Assembly: GCF_002775205.1 (NCBI RefSeq)
Contig: NC_036443.1
Location: 13,837,373 to 13,901,372, forward strand
Source of the DNA: Xiphophorus maculatus
Lineage: Eukaryota > Chordata > Actinopteri > Cyprinodontiformes > Poeciliidae
Direction: 5' to 3'
Length of the DNA: 64,000 bases
A program made the translations under genes and the position numbers. The notes under the pieces are model-generated. The model saw only the letters and a list, made by a program, of their open reading frames with translations. It had not been told where the DNA came from and did no database searches. Of this stretch, positions 37,380 through 48,465 are shown in pieces. The stretch's first letter is position 1. The number at the start of each line of letters is the position of its first letter.

Positions 37380-39868
37380 TCAGGATGCGATCTTGTGGAC
37401 TGCTATTGTGATGCTTCCATGACTCCGCACCAAAATGTTCCTACAAAACAATCAAAGAGTCAGTGACAAAAACACATGCTGATCAAGTCTGTACAATATT
37501 AGGAAAATATGTGATATGCAATAATATTGCAACTATATGACTTGCAGTAAATAAAACATATATTTAAAACATGTCGATGTTTTTCTGATTTGGGTACTAA
37601 AATGTTTGCACTGCAATAAAAATTCGCAAATGTTAAGCTTCAAATGTACTGCAGTTAAACAAAAATTACTTTATAATAAAATAAAATAAAAATATTCTAA
37701 TGAAGAAACTCAAACATTTCTACAAAACCACAAAAGGAAATATTGATCTAGATTGTATACATTTTCCAATTCAAAGAGAATAAACCTTGATTTTAAAAAT
37801 AAATGTCTGATTTATTTTTAAATCAAACATTTCACACTGTCAACCCAGCTATACATAGATGTTGGGTAAAGTTAAAGTAAATATGCACATGGCTGCAAGG
37901 TTTTAGGACATAAAGTACTTTCCACCGTTTAATTCAGAAACATTCGCTTTACATACACCAGCAGGTGGCAGCAGAGGCACTAAAATGCAAAACCACAAGA
38001 GACGAACAAATAGCCGCTCCAGCTCAGGCGCCACTGGACTGGAAAGCAACTGGATGGACCGTCACCCCCCACAAACCAGGAAACCTTCTTTTACCAAATT
38101 CCTCTTGACTTATTGGTCTCCGCAAGCATTAACCAAATCCAGCACAGGCTTCCCCAAGACAGATTATAGATATAAAAATGTACAGAAAATACAAGTCAAG
38201 CCGAAACAGTGTCCGTGCTCACCCCGAGTCAGACTCCAGGCAGACGGTCGGGGAGTCTGTCGGGTCTTTGGGGAGAGCCGCAGCTTGTTTGGCCAAAACC
38301 GACACAACACCACCGTGTTCGTCGGACAACGACCCACGACCTGGAAATAAAAACAGGACTTATTGAATGAAGAAACGTTGGTGAAGCTCATGAGCATTGC
38401 TGAGTACTCAGTCTCAGTAAAGTCAGCTCATCTCCGTTTTAGCTCCTGTTCATTTATAATTATCAGCAAGAAACAGATGTACAACTTGTGGCTACAGCTG
38501 CACCAATCGCCTGTAAATCGAAATTGTCCGATGTTCCCTTGATCAAATCGGCTTTTAGCAAGTTGGAGACAATTTTAAATGAAAAAAGAAATACTGCTAA
38601 TGGAATTACATCATTATTTACTATCAAATTTCTGAATTTTTCAGTGCTGTAAATCAATTTTTATCTTCTTGATGAAAATTGATTTGATGCTTGGGTCTTT
38701 AGGGTTGCAGATGCCACCTTATTGCCTGCAGTATGTATTTTAATAAATGTTTTTCTGAATTAATCGTGATGTGTTGGTGCCAAACCCTGATAAAGGAAAT
38801 GGACATATCAGTAGTTTAATAAGCATTTACTAATGTTGTTTAGATTAGTTCAGAGATGCTTGCAAACAACCCAAATGCCAGAGTGAGAAAAAAATCTACA
38901 TTATTTTTGTATGCTTTACTTACATTTACAGAAAAAAGTGGCAGGCCGACTAGAACAATGGTGATGAATCACCAGCAAGTCCTCTGTCTAACAGACACGC
39001 ACCACTCCACCATCTTGGACAAACAATAGCAAATGTACTCCTTCTTCCTCCCCGCAGTCCAAGTTTGGTGTAGCAACATATCAATTAGTTATCAAAAAAG
39101 CTAAAACAAATCTAATATGAAGATTTTAAATGTTAAAGTTCAACCATGACCACAGAAAAAGAGACTAACCAGGTGAGAGTTTCGTGCTATAATTGAAGCA
39201 ACAAAACCGTTATTGTAAAAATAATTGCATAATCTTTAAAGTTTTGATGATACACTTAATAATGATTCTCTTTTGGTCTCTAAAACAGCCCTGATCAATA
39301 AAGACACAAACTATAAATAGGCCAGGCCTCTGAAGGTCGATGCTACTTCAAGTTCTCAGTTTTTGTAGTTCTAGAAATTAATGAAATTTCTGTTTATGTT
39401 TATAATACTGATTCATAACCAATGCCATCTAAAGGCACTTATTCAAATCAGGTACAATAATCAACACTTGATCCTTACTCACATAATCCACTCGTAATAC
39501 CATAACTATAAGTTTAGAACCAAAAAACGTTTTGGATTTAAAACTTTCCAACTTGTTGTGAGTTTTATCACTTATGACCGCAAAAAATCAGTGACTTATT
39601 AATGAATCCAGAGGAGATTTATGAATCCCACATAAAGTTTTCAATTATTACATAAACTTCATGAAAAAATGAACCGTGAACAGACTCTTACAGCCCAGAC
39701 TGTGTCCCTGCTGGTCTGTGCAGAGGACTCCGACCACAGCTGGATTCTTCATGCTACAACACAAAAACACAAAGAGAAAAGTCAACATCGTTCTCAAAAA
39801 CTGTGAAATAGAAACGAAATTACCGAAACTCACGTGTCATCAAGATGTTGTTCAAGCGTCGACTCCAT
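37380..39868 (-). CDS. lamtor5: Ragulator complex subunit Lamtor5 (HBXIP homologue)
   Basis: Four coding exons on the minus strand: 39834-39868 (ATG at 39868), 39692-39753, 38223-38340 and 37380-37440 (stop TGA). They total 276 nt, or 91 aa, the same length as human LAMTOR5. The protein starts [16 protein letters not shown] and then carries [47 protein letters not shown] and [10 protein letters not shown], a near co-linear match to the human protein. It is a roadblock-fold subunit of the Ragulator/LAMTOR complex, which tethers Rag GTPases to the lysosome for amino-acid activation of mTORC1. All three introns have GT-AG borders, and codons split across exons rejoin correctly (T/GT for Cys, GG/G for Gly, AC/C for Thr). 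A minus-strand AATAAA lies at 37095-37100, about 285 bp after the stop. The promoter should lie just above 39,870; no TATA box was identified. Confidence 0.96.
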
Positions 39869-40134
39869 CGATAAACATCCGCGGATGACTGAAAAGTCAG
39901 TTTTCTGGATGAAAACCTCTTTTTGTTGCTGTCCTCTTCGTGAAACGTTTCCGGATAGAGTCAGCTGACTATCACTTGCGCTAAGAGTGCTTATGAGGAC
40001 CAAAACGTACGAAGCGCGATTGCGTGGAGATACTAAAAAGTAAAAAATTAAGAAAAACAAAGAAATAAAATAAAATTGAATAAAAGTCTGGACGATTAGG
40101 AGAGGAGCGCTAAGAAATATTATTAACAAACACC

Positions 40135-40140
40135 TGCTAT

Positions 40141-40171
<31 letters not shown>

Positions 40172-40270
40172 TTTGTTTATTTGTTTATTTGTTTATTTAT
40201 TTATTTGCATATGCCTGTTTGTTACTTATTTGTGTATTTATTTGTTTGTTTATTTCTTTATTTACATTTA
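40135..40270. repeat. (TTTA)n / (TTTG) tract
   Basis: Nine or more TTTA units followed by mixed TTTG/TTTA units, about 250 bp upstream of the lamtor5 start codon. Confidence 0.95.
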
Positions 40271-42585
40271 GTCATTTTGAACTGTCATCACTCTTAGGTT
40301 AATATATATATTAATATATATAACCATATACAAATATAGCCATATATGTATGGTTATATTTATATTATTAATATTTGTTTTACCTCAGATGAAGTAGCTT
40401 GACAATGAATAAGCAATAAGTGAATAAGCAAAGTATATTCTATTCTATTCTATTCTATTCTATTCTATTCTATTCTATTCTATTCTATTCTATTCTATTC
40501 TATTCTATTCTATTCTATTCTATCTTTATTTGATTATATTAACACTGTCCCTTCTTATGTTCAGTGAAGTGCAGGTACCATTTACATTGAGAAAGAGGGG
40601 GAAAGTGCCTCACTTTGACTTAAATTGTGATTTGCGTCTGTGTCTGCTGCACTTCTTTGGTTAAAACATGTTAGTTCATTTAGTGACGTTACTCAAAGTG
40701 CGTAGAAAGTGAATAAGTTTTACTTAAGTAAGGGTAGCAATACTTCATAGTAATATGAAGTCTCACACTCAAACATGTCACAGACATGACAGACATGTCA
40801 CAGCAACAATATTATGGTATAGGATTTCAAAATTATTCAGCTAAAAATCACAGAGTTTCACAAATATTCAAAGCTTCAACTTGTCACAAAGGTCATAATC
40901 TCAGAATTTGTAAGGACGAGGGAATATTCTTTTTATGGTCTTGCTTTTAGTTTGTAGAGAAATCAAGGTTATGCTTCTACAAAAACACAATATACTGAGG
41001 GTAACAAGAGTCAAGAATCTTTTTCCTACTGTTGTTAAAAGACGTTAGTTAAGATATGTTTTCTTACTTTGAAGCGTATAAACCCGAGCGATTTCTGTTG
41101 TCGTTTCCAAAAGGATGCAGCCTCAGTGCTCCTGCTGACAGGGTAGAACTTATTGAATATAATTATGTGACAGTAATGTTGGAGGAATCCATCACATCCC
41201 CAGAAGAAGGTTAACATCCTGATGACTAACACACCAGGTACATGCTTCTCTTATACTTTAATTCTCGTCTCTTACGGTTTCCTTCTTCTCTTCCACATAT
41301 TTCTCTTTATGTATCTTAAATTCCTGCCTTCCTGCTTTTTGGCAACAACCCGCTGCTCTCACCATTTGTAGCTGCAAGTATGCACTTATGCAAGTGAATG
41401 TGTAAGCAGAGTAATTTGCTGCTGCTATGTGTCGTTTCATATTTCCTGGCTGGACACATTTAAGAAGTTTTCAATATTTTTTAAATGCTGCCTGGCTGAA
41501 ATACCACATTTTAGCATTCATACAAATAAGAGCAAATAAAAAGACAATTGCGTTGCACCCTTTTCCTCCTCTTGGCACTTTACCAATGAACTTTAATTTC
41601 ACATGAGACAATATGATTCACCCTCAATGATGAGACTTGTATCAGGAGATAAAGTTGACCATTAAATGAGTGAAAATCAGAGAAACAGTGTTCGGTTCAC
41701 AGCACTAGGCATCATCTTAGGTTATCTTAAGGATGGAGCCAAGAGAAGCAAAGAAACTAAGACACGTGTGTATTTATCTACTGCTAAGATACATGTTTTC
41801 TATGCTTTTGTTTATGATTATATGTGACTAAAACCGGCCTTAGCTGATTTCCTCAGTCATGGAGGTTAAGAGATGGCCGTGTGCATATGAGCAAGATAAA
41901 ATGATCAAAAACAGGTACAAACAGTTTCAGCTGAGAGCACAAACAGTTTCACCTCTCCCATGAAATGATAAAACAGATGTTCTCAGTTACTGAACATTAT
42001 TTATTACACTATTACAATCCAATCTCATGATCTGTAGATGGAGGCCTTAAAGACTTGCAACAGTTCCTCTGTAAAGTATCTAGTCATAAGGACTGAACAC
42101 ATATACTTGCTACATTTTTAGATACTAGTTTGAAAATATGTTTCCGTGACGTCCTGTCCTTTGTTTCGCCATTGTTGCTCTCTTTCTATTCCAACTTGTT
42201 TTGTCTGTTCTTTAGCCTGAGGAAATTCTCTGACCTTTATGTAATCTGCACATATTTTCTTAAATTTGAAGCGATGATGTTTGGAGTTTATTTGAGCGTT
42301 AGCCATCTCATGCAGGAGGCAGAAATCTAAAAGCACAGGAGGAGTGAGGAGAACCTTCATCTTCCAGATGACGACAAAGGGAGGGTGTGGGGAAATGTCA
42401 GATGTAGTGAGTGGGGTGTTGGGTGGGGTGGAGGCTGCAGGTGGATAAAGAGAAGGAGAGAGTGAGCATCCTCTCTGTTTCTGAGAAGTTCTGCAACCCT
42501 TCATTACTGCCTGACGGGTCTGAACCTGCCAGTGTAAAGCGCTGCAGACACACTGTCAACATTTCAGAGAATCCCTGCTGCTGAC
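40270..42585. other. lamtor5-prok1 intergenic region
   Basis: No gene seen. It holds a TTCTA pentanucleotide array (40,436-40,523) and, near the right end, the prok1 5' flank, where GTGGATAAAGAGAAGG at about 42,440 is a weak TATA-like stretch about 145 bp before the ATG. Confidence 0.5.
40436..40523. repeat. (TATTC)n pentanucleotide array
   Basis: About 17 perfect TATTC units in tandem, preceded by a TATAT-rich stretch at 40,300-40,375. Confidence 0.97.
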
Positions 42586-44534
42586 ATGGACATCCGTGCC
42601 GTCTGTCTGTCCTTCCTGCTGGTGACTATGAGGCTGTCCAGAGGAGCTGTGGCCCCATCGGTGAGTGGGAAACTTGGAGGCCGTTGTTAGTTAGTGACAA
42701 AACCTTTTTGGACTAAAATAAGATGTTATTACATATTTGCAACAGTTTTTTTGATTTTGTCAAATTAATTTTCAGTAACAAAGTGTCTCTGTAATAGTAT
42801 TATTTTTAGGTGATATTGAAATAGCTTAATTTTAAAACAGTTTGTTTTTATCAGATTGAAAATAAGCTACTTTTAAGGAATGTAACTGTTGCTAATAGAA
42901 ACCTCTTCAGTAATTATACATAGTTACTGATGCATTTTGTTGTTTGACATTTAAAATGTAAGTAGCTGATAACATGAAGCGTCCCACCAGTTATGTGCCT
43001 TTTGTTTGAAACTTATTAAAAAAAAAATAATTAATGCACTATGCTGATTTCTCTGTGATATAAATCTAAAAAACTTTGTGCCAGATGTTAAAGCCTAATT
43101 GAACAGGTTGCGTTTCTGGATAATTATGTTTGATTGAATTAAACAGCAGACCACATCCTCTTCTGCTTCAGTCTTTTGGAAAAATCCAAAAGGAAATCAT
43201 CTCAATTTCCCAAGCATTTGTCATTTATAATTCAACTACGAAGATGACACATAATTGAAATAAAAATGTCACAATATTTGAAGTTATTGTAGCGTGCTTC
43301 CATTACAATAATGAGATGAATTTATAATCACTTTGCATTTGTTCTTTCATCTACTGTTAATGTTTCAATTTCCTCGTAATAGCTTTCTTGCTAGCTATTA
43401 ACAATATATTAATCAGATACCTGTCTTTTACACTTACTTTGATATTGTTGAAATTGCAAAGATATAGTACCACATTATTCATACTGTTAATGTTTCAATA
43501 AGAAAATTTTTTAGACTAAGTTGCTGTTTGAATTGCTGCCTCATTGTCCCTCTGCTTGTCCTGCAGACCTGTGAAAAAGATGAGCAGTGTGGTCATCTCG
43601 AATGCTGTGCCGTTAGTCTGTGGAAGAGCAATCAGAGGATGTGCATCTCACTAGGAGTGGAAGGGGATGAATGCCACACTTTCAGCTTCAAGGTGGATCC
43701 AAATACAGCAACCGCAACTACAGCAAACATAAAGTACAGTGTGTTTCACTGGGATGTTACATAACAGACCAGCAAAGACTAGTCCAGAGTTGTCAGGTGG
43801 AAGTAAAGCAAAAGTCTGCCGGTGTGTGATTTCATCCCAACATGTATGCGGCTGTTAAGCATGCTTACTATGGCATATTTGTAGCTGTAATGGCAACAAA
43901 AGGTTGTTCTAGTATTTTGGATTATTATTTTGTCTTGAAAAACTAAGGTCTTGCACCACTTCAAGATGATTTTCTTTTTTTCATCTAAAGACTTAATTAT
44001 TTGTGATGGCAGCATTGTCGCAAAACAAAAATTCAAGATGAGTGACTACTTTATCATTTCAGTAATCTTCCAGCATCAGTCTCACACACACTGAACCTGT
44101 CACTCATGCATCCCACACTTGCAGTGAGAGGTTTAGATTAGATAATTTAGATATATTTAGTGTTGGCAGTGTTGGCCAGAGCGTTGTAAAAGCTGATGAT
44201 AACTGCAGAGGCAATTGATCTTGTCCACACCGAATGAGGCGATTAGAGTCATGGATCTCTTTGATAATCTAGACGAGTGAAAAGTTCGCTCAGCAAGGAC
44301 TGAATCCACCTCTGCGGTTCAGTAAAAGACGCTTTGAAGCATCTCCACATGTCAACTGATAAAAGATTAAAATGTCAGATTAGTCCATCTCCTCCTCTCA
44401 ATTCTTCTCTTTTTTCCCACTTTCAGGTGCCGTACAGTGGGATAAGGCAAGAGCACACCTGTCCCTGTCTCCCACACCTGACGTGCAAGTTTTCTTACGA
44501 CCTGTTCAAATGTATTGAAGACTTAAAAAAGTAA
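42586..44534 (+). CDS. prok1: Prokineticin with altered N-terminal motif
   Basis: Three coding exons: 42586-42660, 43567-43692 and 44427-44534 (stop TAA), 309 nt or 102 aa (human PROK1 is 105 aa). Residues 1-20 form a hydrophobic signal peptide ending SRG. The mature chain has all ten cysteines of the colipase-like prokineticin fold (TC, QC, CC, RMC, DEC, HTCPC, LTC, FKC), the AVSLW core and VPYSGIRQEHTCPCLPHL. Exon breaks fall where they do in human PROK1 (before ACERD and before VPF). Prokineticins are secreted ligands of the Gq-coupled receptors PROKR1/2. Odd point: after the signal peptide the chain reads AVAPST where the family has AVITGA. The exon-2 donor is GTGGAT, usable but weak. Poly(A) signals AATAAA occur at 44587 and 44672. 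Sequence alone does not separate PROK1 from PROK2; the symbol rests on linkage to lamtor5 and slc16a4. Confidence 0.92.
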
Positions 44535-44810
44535 ATAACAAAATAACAAATTTTCTTATCTTAGAAAGGAATCAAAAGATAATCACAATAAAATTGTGCT
44601 AAAATCATCAGCACTGATTTGATGACTGCTGCAGTGATGAGCATGTCCGAGTACAGATGCTCAGACTCTTCAATAAACAACAGAGAAAATTATGCAATTT
44701 CTTTGTACTTTTGAAAGGTAATATGTACCGTATTCAAGTTTGCTTAATGCTTGTTGAGTGTTTCCATGAGAAAATCTGAGGCTTAAAGTTTATCATGTCT
44801 AGCTTTTGAA

Positions 44811-45415
44811 GGGGAAGTACTATGTAAAATTTATCTTTTTGAGCTTTGTATTATGCTATGACATTATTCCCTCATCAATAACATACCTGAGGTGATGCAT
44901 TGAATTTTTCATGCATGTTTGTGAAATCCTTTAATCTCCCGTGGCAACCAATGAGCTGTGCAAAACTCTTGGTGGGACTGAGCGTCGCCTTTGAGGTGCA
45001 GCTCCTCCTTGGGGTTACAGTTTTCAATCTTCCCAGCATCCGCCTCTCAGCGCTGCCACCTCTACCCCACTGACTGACCCATGTCTCCTTCAGACTAGCC
45101 AGCAGCTATTAGCAAAGACCTGGTGCCACTGCACATCTCCTGAGCTCATTATATGAGCTACCTCTCAATGAAACGCTGGTAAAAAAAAAAAATAACATTG
45201 TTAAGCAGAAAATGGAGGAGCAATGTTGTGATGACAAGAGTAGGAGTTTCTTAAAGAGACAGAGGCCCAGTTTCAAGGCGTTAAATTACGAAGCCAAATG
45301 TCTTTTAAGTCATACTTGATATATATAGCATTTTTATTTTACTAAAAGTAACATAGTTAATTTGATTGTATTATTGTGGCTGGAAAACACATAATATGTA
45401 CTGTCCCTTTAAGGA
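44811..45415 (+). mobile_element. Dispersed repeat family A, full-length copy
   Basis: It starts GAAGGGGAAGTACTATGTA and ends ATATGTACTGTCCCTTTAAG. The two ends are imperfect inverted repeats of each other, as in a non-autonomous DNA transposon of about 600 bp. The inner part shares TTCTTAAAGAGACAGAGGCC with the 27.8-kb copy. No coding capacity. Confidence 0.75.
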
Positions 45416-46514
45416 ATGGAATTTAGAAAATAACTTACCAAGAATCTAAAAGATATCATTTGTTATACAATTAAACTGGCACAAAATTGACAGCTAAGAT
45501 TTCTTTTTCATAGTTGTTGAATTGTACAATTGTACAATAGATTTCAAATATTGAGTTTTCTGCTGCCAAGATGAAAGCAAATATTGGAACTAGAGATTTG
45601 GAGGAGAAACGACTGGAGGAGAAATCATCCTTACAGGAGAAAAGATTACCCAACTAACACTGAGGAGCTACGATTGTCATAAAACACTCTGTCAATACCA
45701 TCCACCTACAGAGAACCACAACAGATTGAACTCACCACATATAAACATGGAGAGCAGCTCTCTCCATTCACTAAGGTGCTGACAGCATGGCTGAATATCT
45801 AGTCAGGAGAAGGATTTAGGGCATCAAACCCCCCTGGAATAAAATGCAAAGTGTATTTACACTTCCAGCTGGCGTGACCCTGTGGTCCGTTGAACTTTGA
45901 CTGACAGAGTGCAGGTGGGCAACATTTTTCTGCTGAGCCAAGAAGTTGAAATTAAGCAGACAGAGCCTCCCCTCCCCCACATGGCTCACATGCAGCCTGA
46001 CGACAGCTGGGATCGTCTTTTACCGCTGTCTGTTTGAATTGGACAACATGACAAAGCAAGAGCAGATGCCTCAGCTGAGGCTCTGGGAGCACTGGGAGCA
46101 TGCTGGGAGGGAGATTGGCTCTCAGAATAGTAGAGGGCTGGCTACCACTGATGTAATGTAGTAGACGCAGATAAAAACAAACATTGATACAAAATTAGAT
46201 AACATGTCAACCTGATCTGGTAAGGCTGCTGACACCGCAGCAAGTGAACACAAACAGAGGGGGAAAGTCACAGAAAACAGTTTTTTTAATTGTCTTAGTA
46301 ACAAAAGAGTTTAATACTTTGATGTTGTGCTGTAGATTTACATGCAAATGAGTCAACATAGGCAAACTATTTAAAGGGAAAGTTAAGAAATCAATGCTGC
46401 AGTTCAACTGGAAACTCACAGAGGAACCTTTCTTTTTTGTTTAATAACTAGAACTTCATGAATGGGTGAAAAACATGTTAGAAGCTGCCATTTGCCTCTA
46501 AATTGCTTTAATTT

Positions 46515-46930
46515 TACCACTTGTACTTTTTCACATTTTGTCTATTTCTCACTATAAATTTCAAGACGCTTCATTGGGATTTTATTTGATACACCGGCAC
46601 AACGTAGTTCATGACTGCAAAATGAAAATGAATGGTTACTTACTGCAATCCTAACTAAAAATCAATTAAACAAAGAGGCATCCCAAGATTTACAGAGATA
46701 ACCGCAGCAAAAGCTGGTTGTGTAGAGTGTTAAGTTGGGGAGGTAGAATATCAATGTAAACCACGGCTCAGACTCAGAGTTTAAAAAATGTCTTAAAAAT
46801 TTTTTATTGTTTACCTTCCACTTCACAATTATGCACTGCTTTCTGTTGGTCTATCACAATCCTAATAAAACACATAGAAGTTTGTGAAAAAATCTGAAAC
46901 TTTTCAAGGCATTCAAGGCAAAGTCCAGTC
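46515..46930. mobile_element. Tc1-like deletion derivative
   Basis: The left arm (TTTTTCACATTTTGTC, CATTGGGATTTTATTTGATA, ACTGCAAAATGAAAATG) and the right arm (CTTCCACTTCACAATTATGC, CACAATCCTAATAAAACACA) are inverted copies of the same fish Tc1 terminus. Only a short interior remains. Confidence 0.8.
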
Positions 46931-47148
46931 CTCCACACCTACCATCCTACCACTTTCAGACACCTAAATCAGACAGCTGAATGCCCACATCAAGTTTCAT
47001 TCAGCTCTGCAGAGACCTGGTAACGAGCCATTCATTTGATTCTGGTGTGTTGGAGCAGATGCACATAAAGGTTGCAGGACTGCAGCTCTAGAGGACTGGA
47101 CTTTGGGTCCCCTGGTTTGTGGGTATAAATACCCTCAGACGGTTCGAA

Positions 47149-48465
47149 TCACAGCTGGATTGCCAATGTGGAATACTCCACCGTCCCAGCATTGTCCGCT
47201 TGAGAGATGCTTTCTCCAGTTCTCTGCTCTTCCAGGTTTGCATACACCCCCTCAGGTTTCTGACGAGGCTTAAAGTCCACTATTGCATAGACGATTCCAC
47301 TCATTTCCTGAAAGAGATGACGTGTATTCAGGGATTGTGGAGTAGAGGAAGTTCAAAACAACAATATCTCCTTGTAAGCCGGGCAGTGAGTCAAAGTCAC
47401 AGCTGGCTCCCAGTTCTGCACCTACCGGGGCGTCTCGTTTCTGTGACTCACACAGAGCTTCTCCATGAACGTCTACAAAACAGGAATAAAAACAACACGG
47501 CATTACACTGGCTGGCCCCTCTATAAATAAACCCCAAAACAGACAGACTGGCAGACAGTCACATTGGAACGGTGTAATGAGTTTCAGGAAAATGCTTACT
47601 TGACTTTTTGCGTTTTGCTTTGACTTTACAGCAAACAGCAACAACAACAGATACAACAGAGATCATGGCTGTGATGGACACAGTGACAAAGAGCAGCATG
47701 CGAAAATTCCAGGAGGCTCTGAAAGAGAGACAGGTTATGAAATTCAGTTATACCTTATAAATCACAAACAATACAAAGAAAAGGCTGCAGACCTGTCATT
47801 GTCTCTGAAGTCCTGCACTGGGACCAGTACAGTAGAGGCCAGGAGTGTTGTGAAGCTGCTTGGGACCCTGATTGCTGGGGTTGTCAGTGGAAACTGAGAC
47901 TTGCTGTAGTGATCAGAGGTTTCTGCAAAATCATCAGTTCAGAAATCTGAGTTTAGCGCAAGACCTAAAGGAAAAAGTTTCCTTTGCACATCAAGGAATT
48001 ATATTGCAGAATAAATATTTTCATGCAGGCTTACTTACCAAACACCTCCACATAGTGGTCAGAATAAATGTGGTTCTGGATTCCCAGAACCGCACATCTG
48101 TAATAACCCGCATCTCCGACCTGCACGTTTGATATCCTGAACTCGATCCATCCGTCTTCCTCCGTTGTGGTGACTCTTCCCCTCAGTGAATCACAGGTGT
48201 ACCCTGCACTGTCCAGCACTTTGTAGCATTGGCCAGGATACAGTTTACAGCAGGACTTGTTGTAGCCGTTGTAAAACGGAGGAAACACGAGTCTCAGCAC
48301 AATGGGCTGAACCTCCTCAGTCCTCGGCTGTGCTTTTAGGAGGCAGTTCTCTGGAAAACAAGAAGTCAATTTTCATGTTTCAGTAAAATCTAATTAGGGG
48401 AAAATCCCAAACTGTTGCTTTGCCATACCTTGCAAAAGGCAGAACAACATAAAGAGAATCTTCAT
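47149..48465 (-). CDS. Single V-type Ig domain transmembrane receptor with ITIMs
   Basis: Six exons on the minus strand: 48429-48465 (ATG at 48465), 48039-48350, 47793-47922, 47600-47718, 47426-47472 and 47149-47307 (stop TGA), 804 nt or 267 aa with all phases joining. Residues 1-12 are a short hydrophobic signal segment. Exon 2 (about 13-116) is a V-type Ig domain ending in the F-strand motif DAGYYRC; its C-strand carries CCKLYPGQC, like the second disulfide of CD300/pIgR-type domains. A Ser/Thr-rich stalk follows, then one hydrophobic helix (about 167-190) without a charged residue, then a basic stop-transfer KVKAKRKK. The tail has two ITIMs, IVYAIV (Y222) and VEYSTL (Y260), plus YANL (Y237), a YxN Grb2-type site. 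The layout is that of an inhibitory leukocyte receptor. The usual B-strand cysteine is not present where expected. The exon 3 donor (GTCTGC) is the weakest junction. I do not recognise a named orthologue. Confidence 0.82.

Larger units (their letters stand above)
44680..47148. other. Intergenic, mainly transposon remnants
   Basis: Between prok1 and the Ig receptor gene. It contains the most complete family A repeat (44.81-45.42 kb) and a Tc1-like deletion derivative (46.5-46.9 kb). No gene seen. Confidence 0.5.

Noticed and set aside
47119..47526. 135-codon plus-strand open frame
   Set aside because: Antisense to the two last exons of the Ig receptor gene, whose minus-strand frames join in phase and encode tyrosine motifs.
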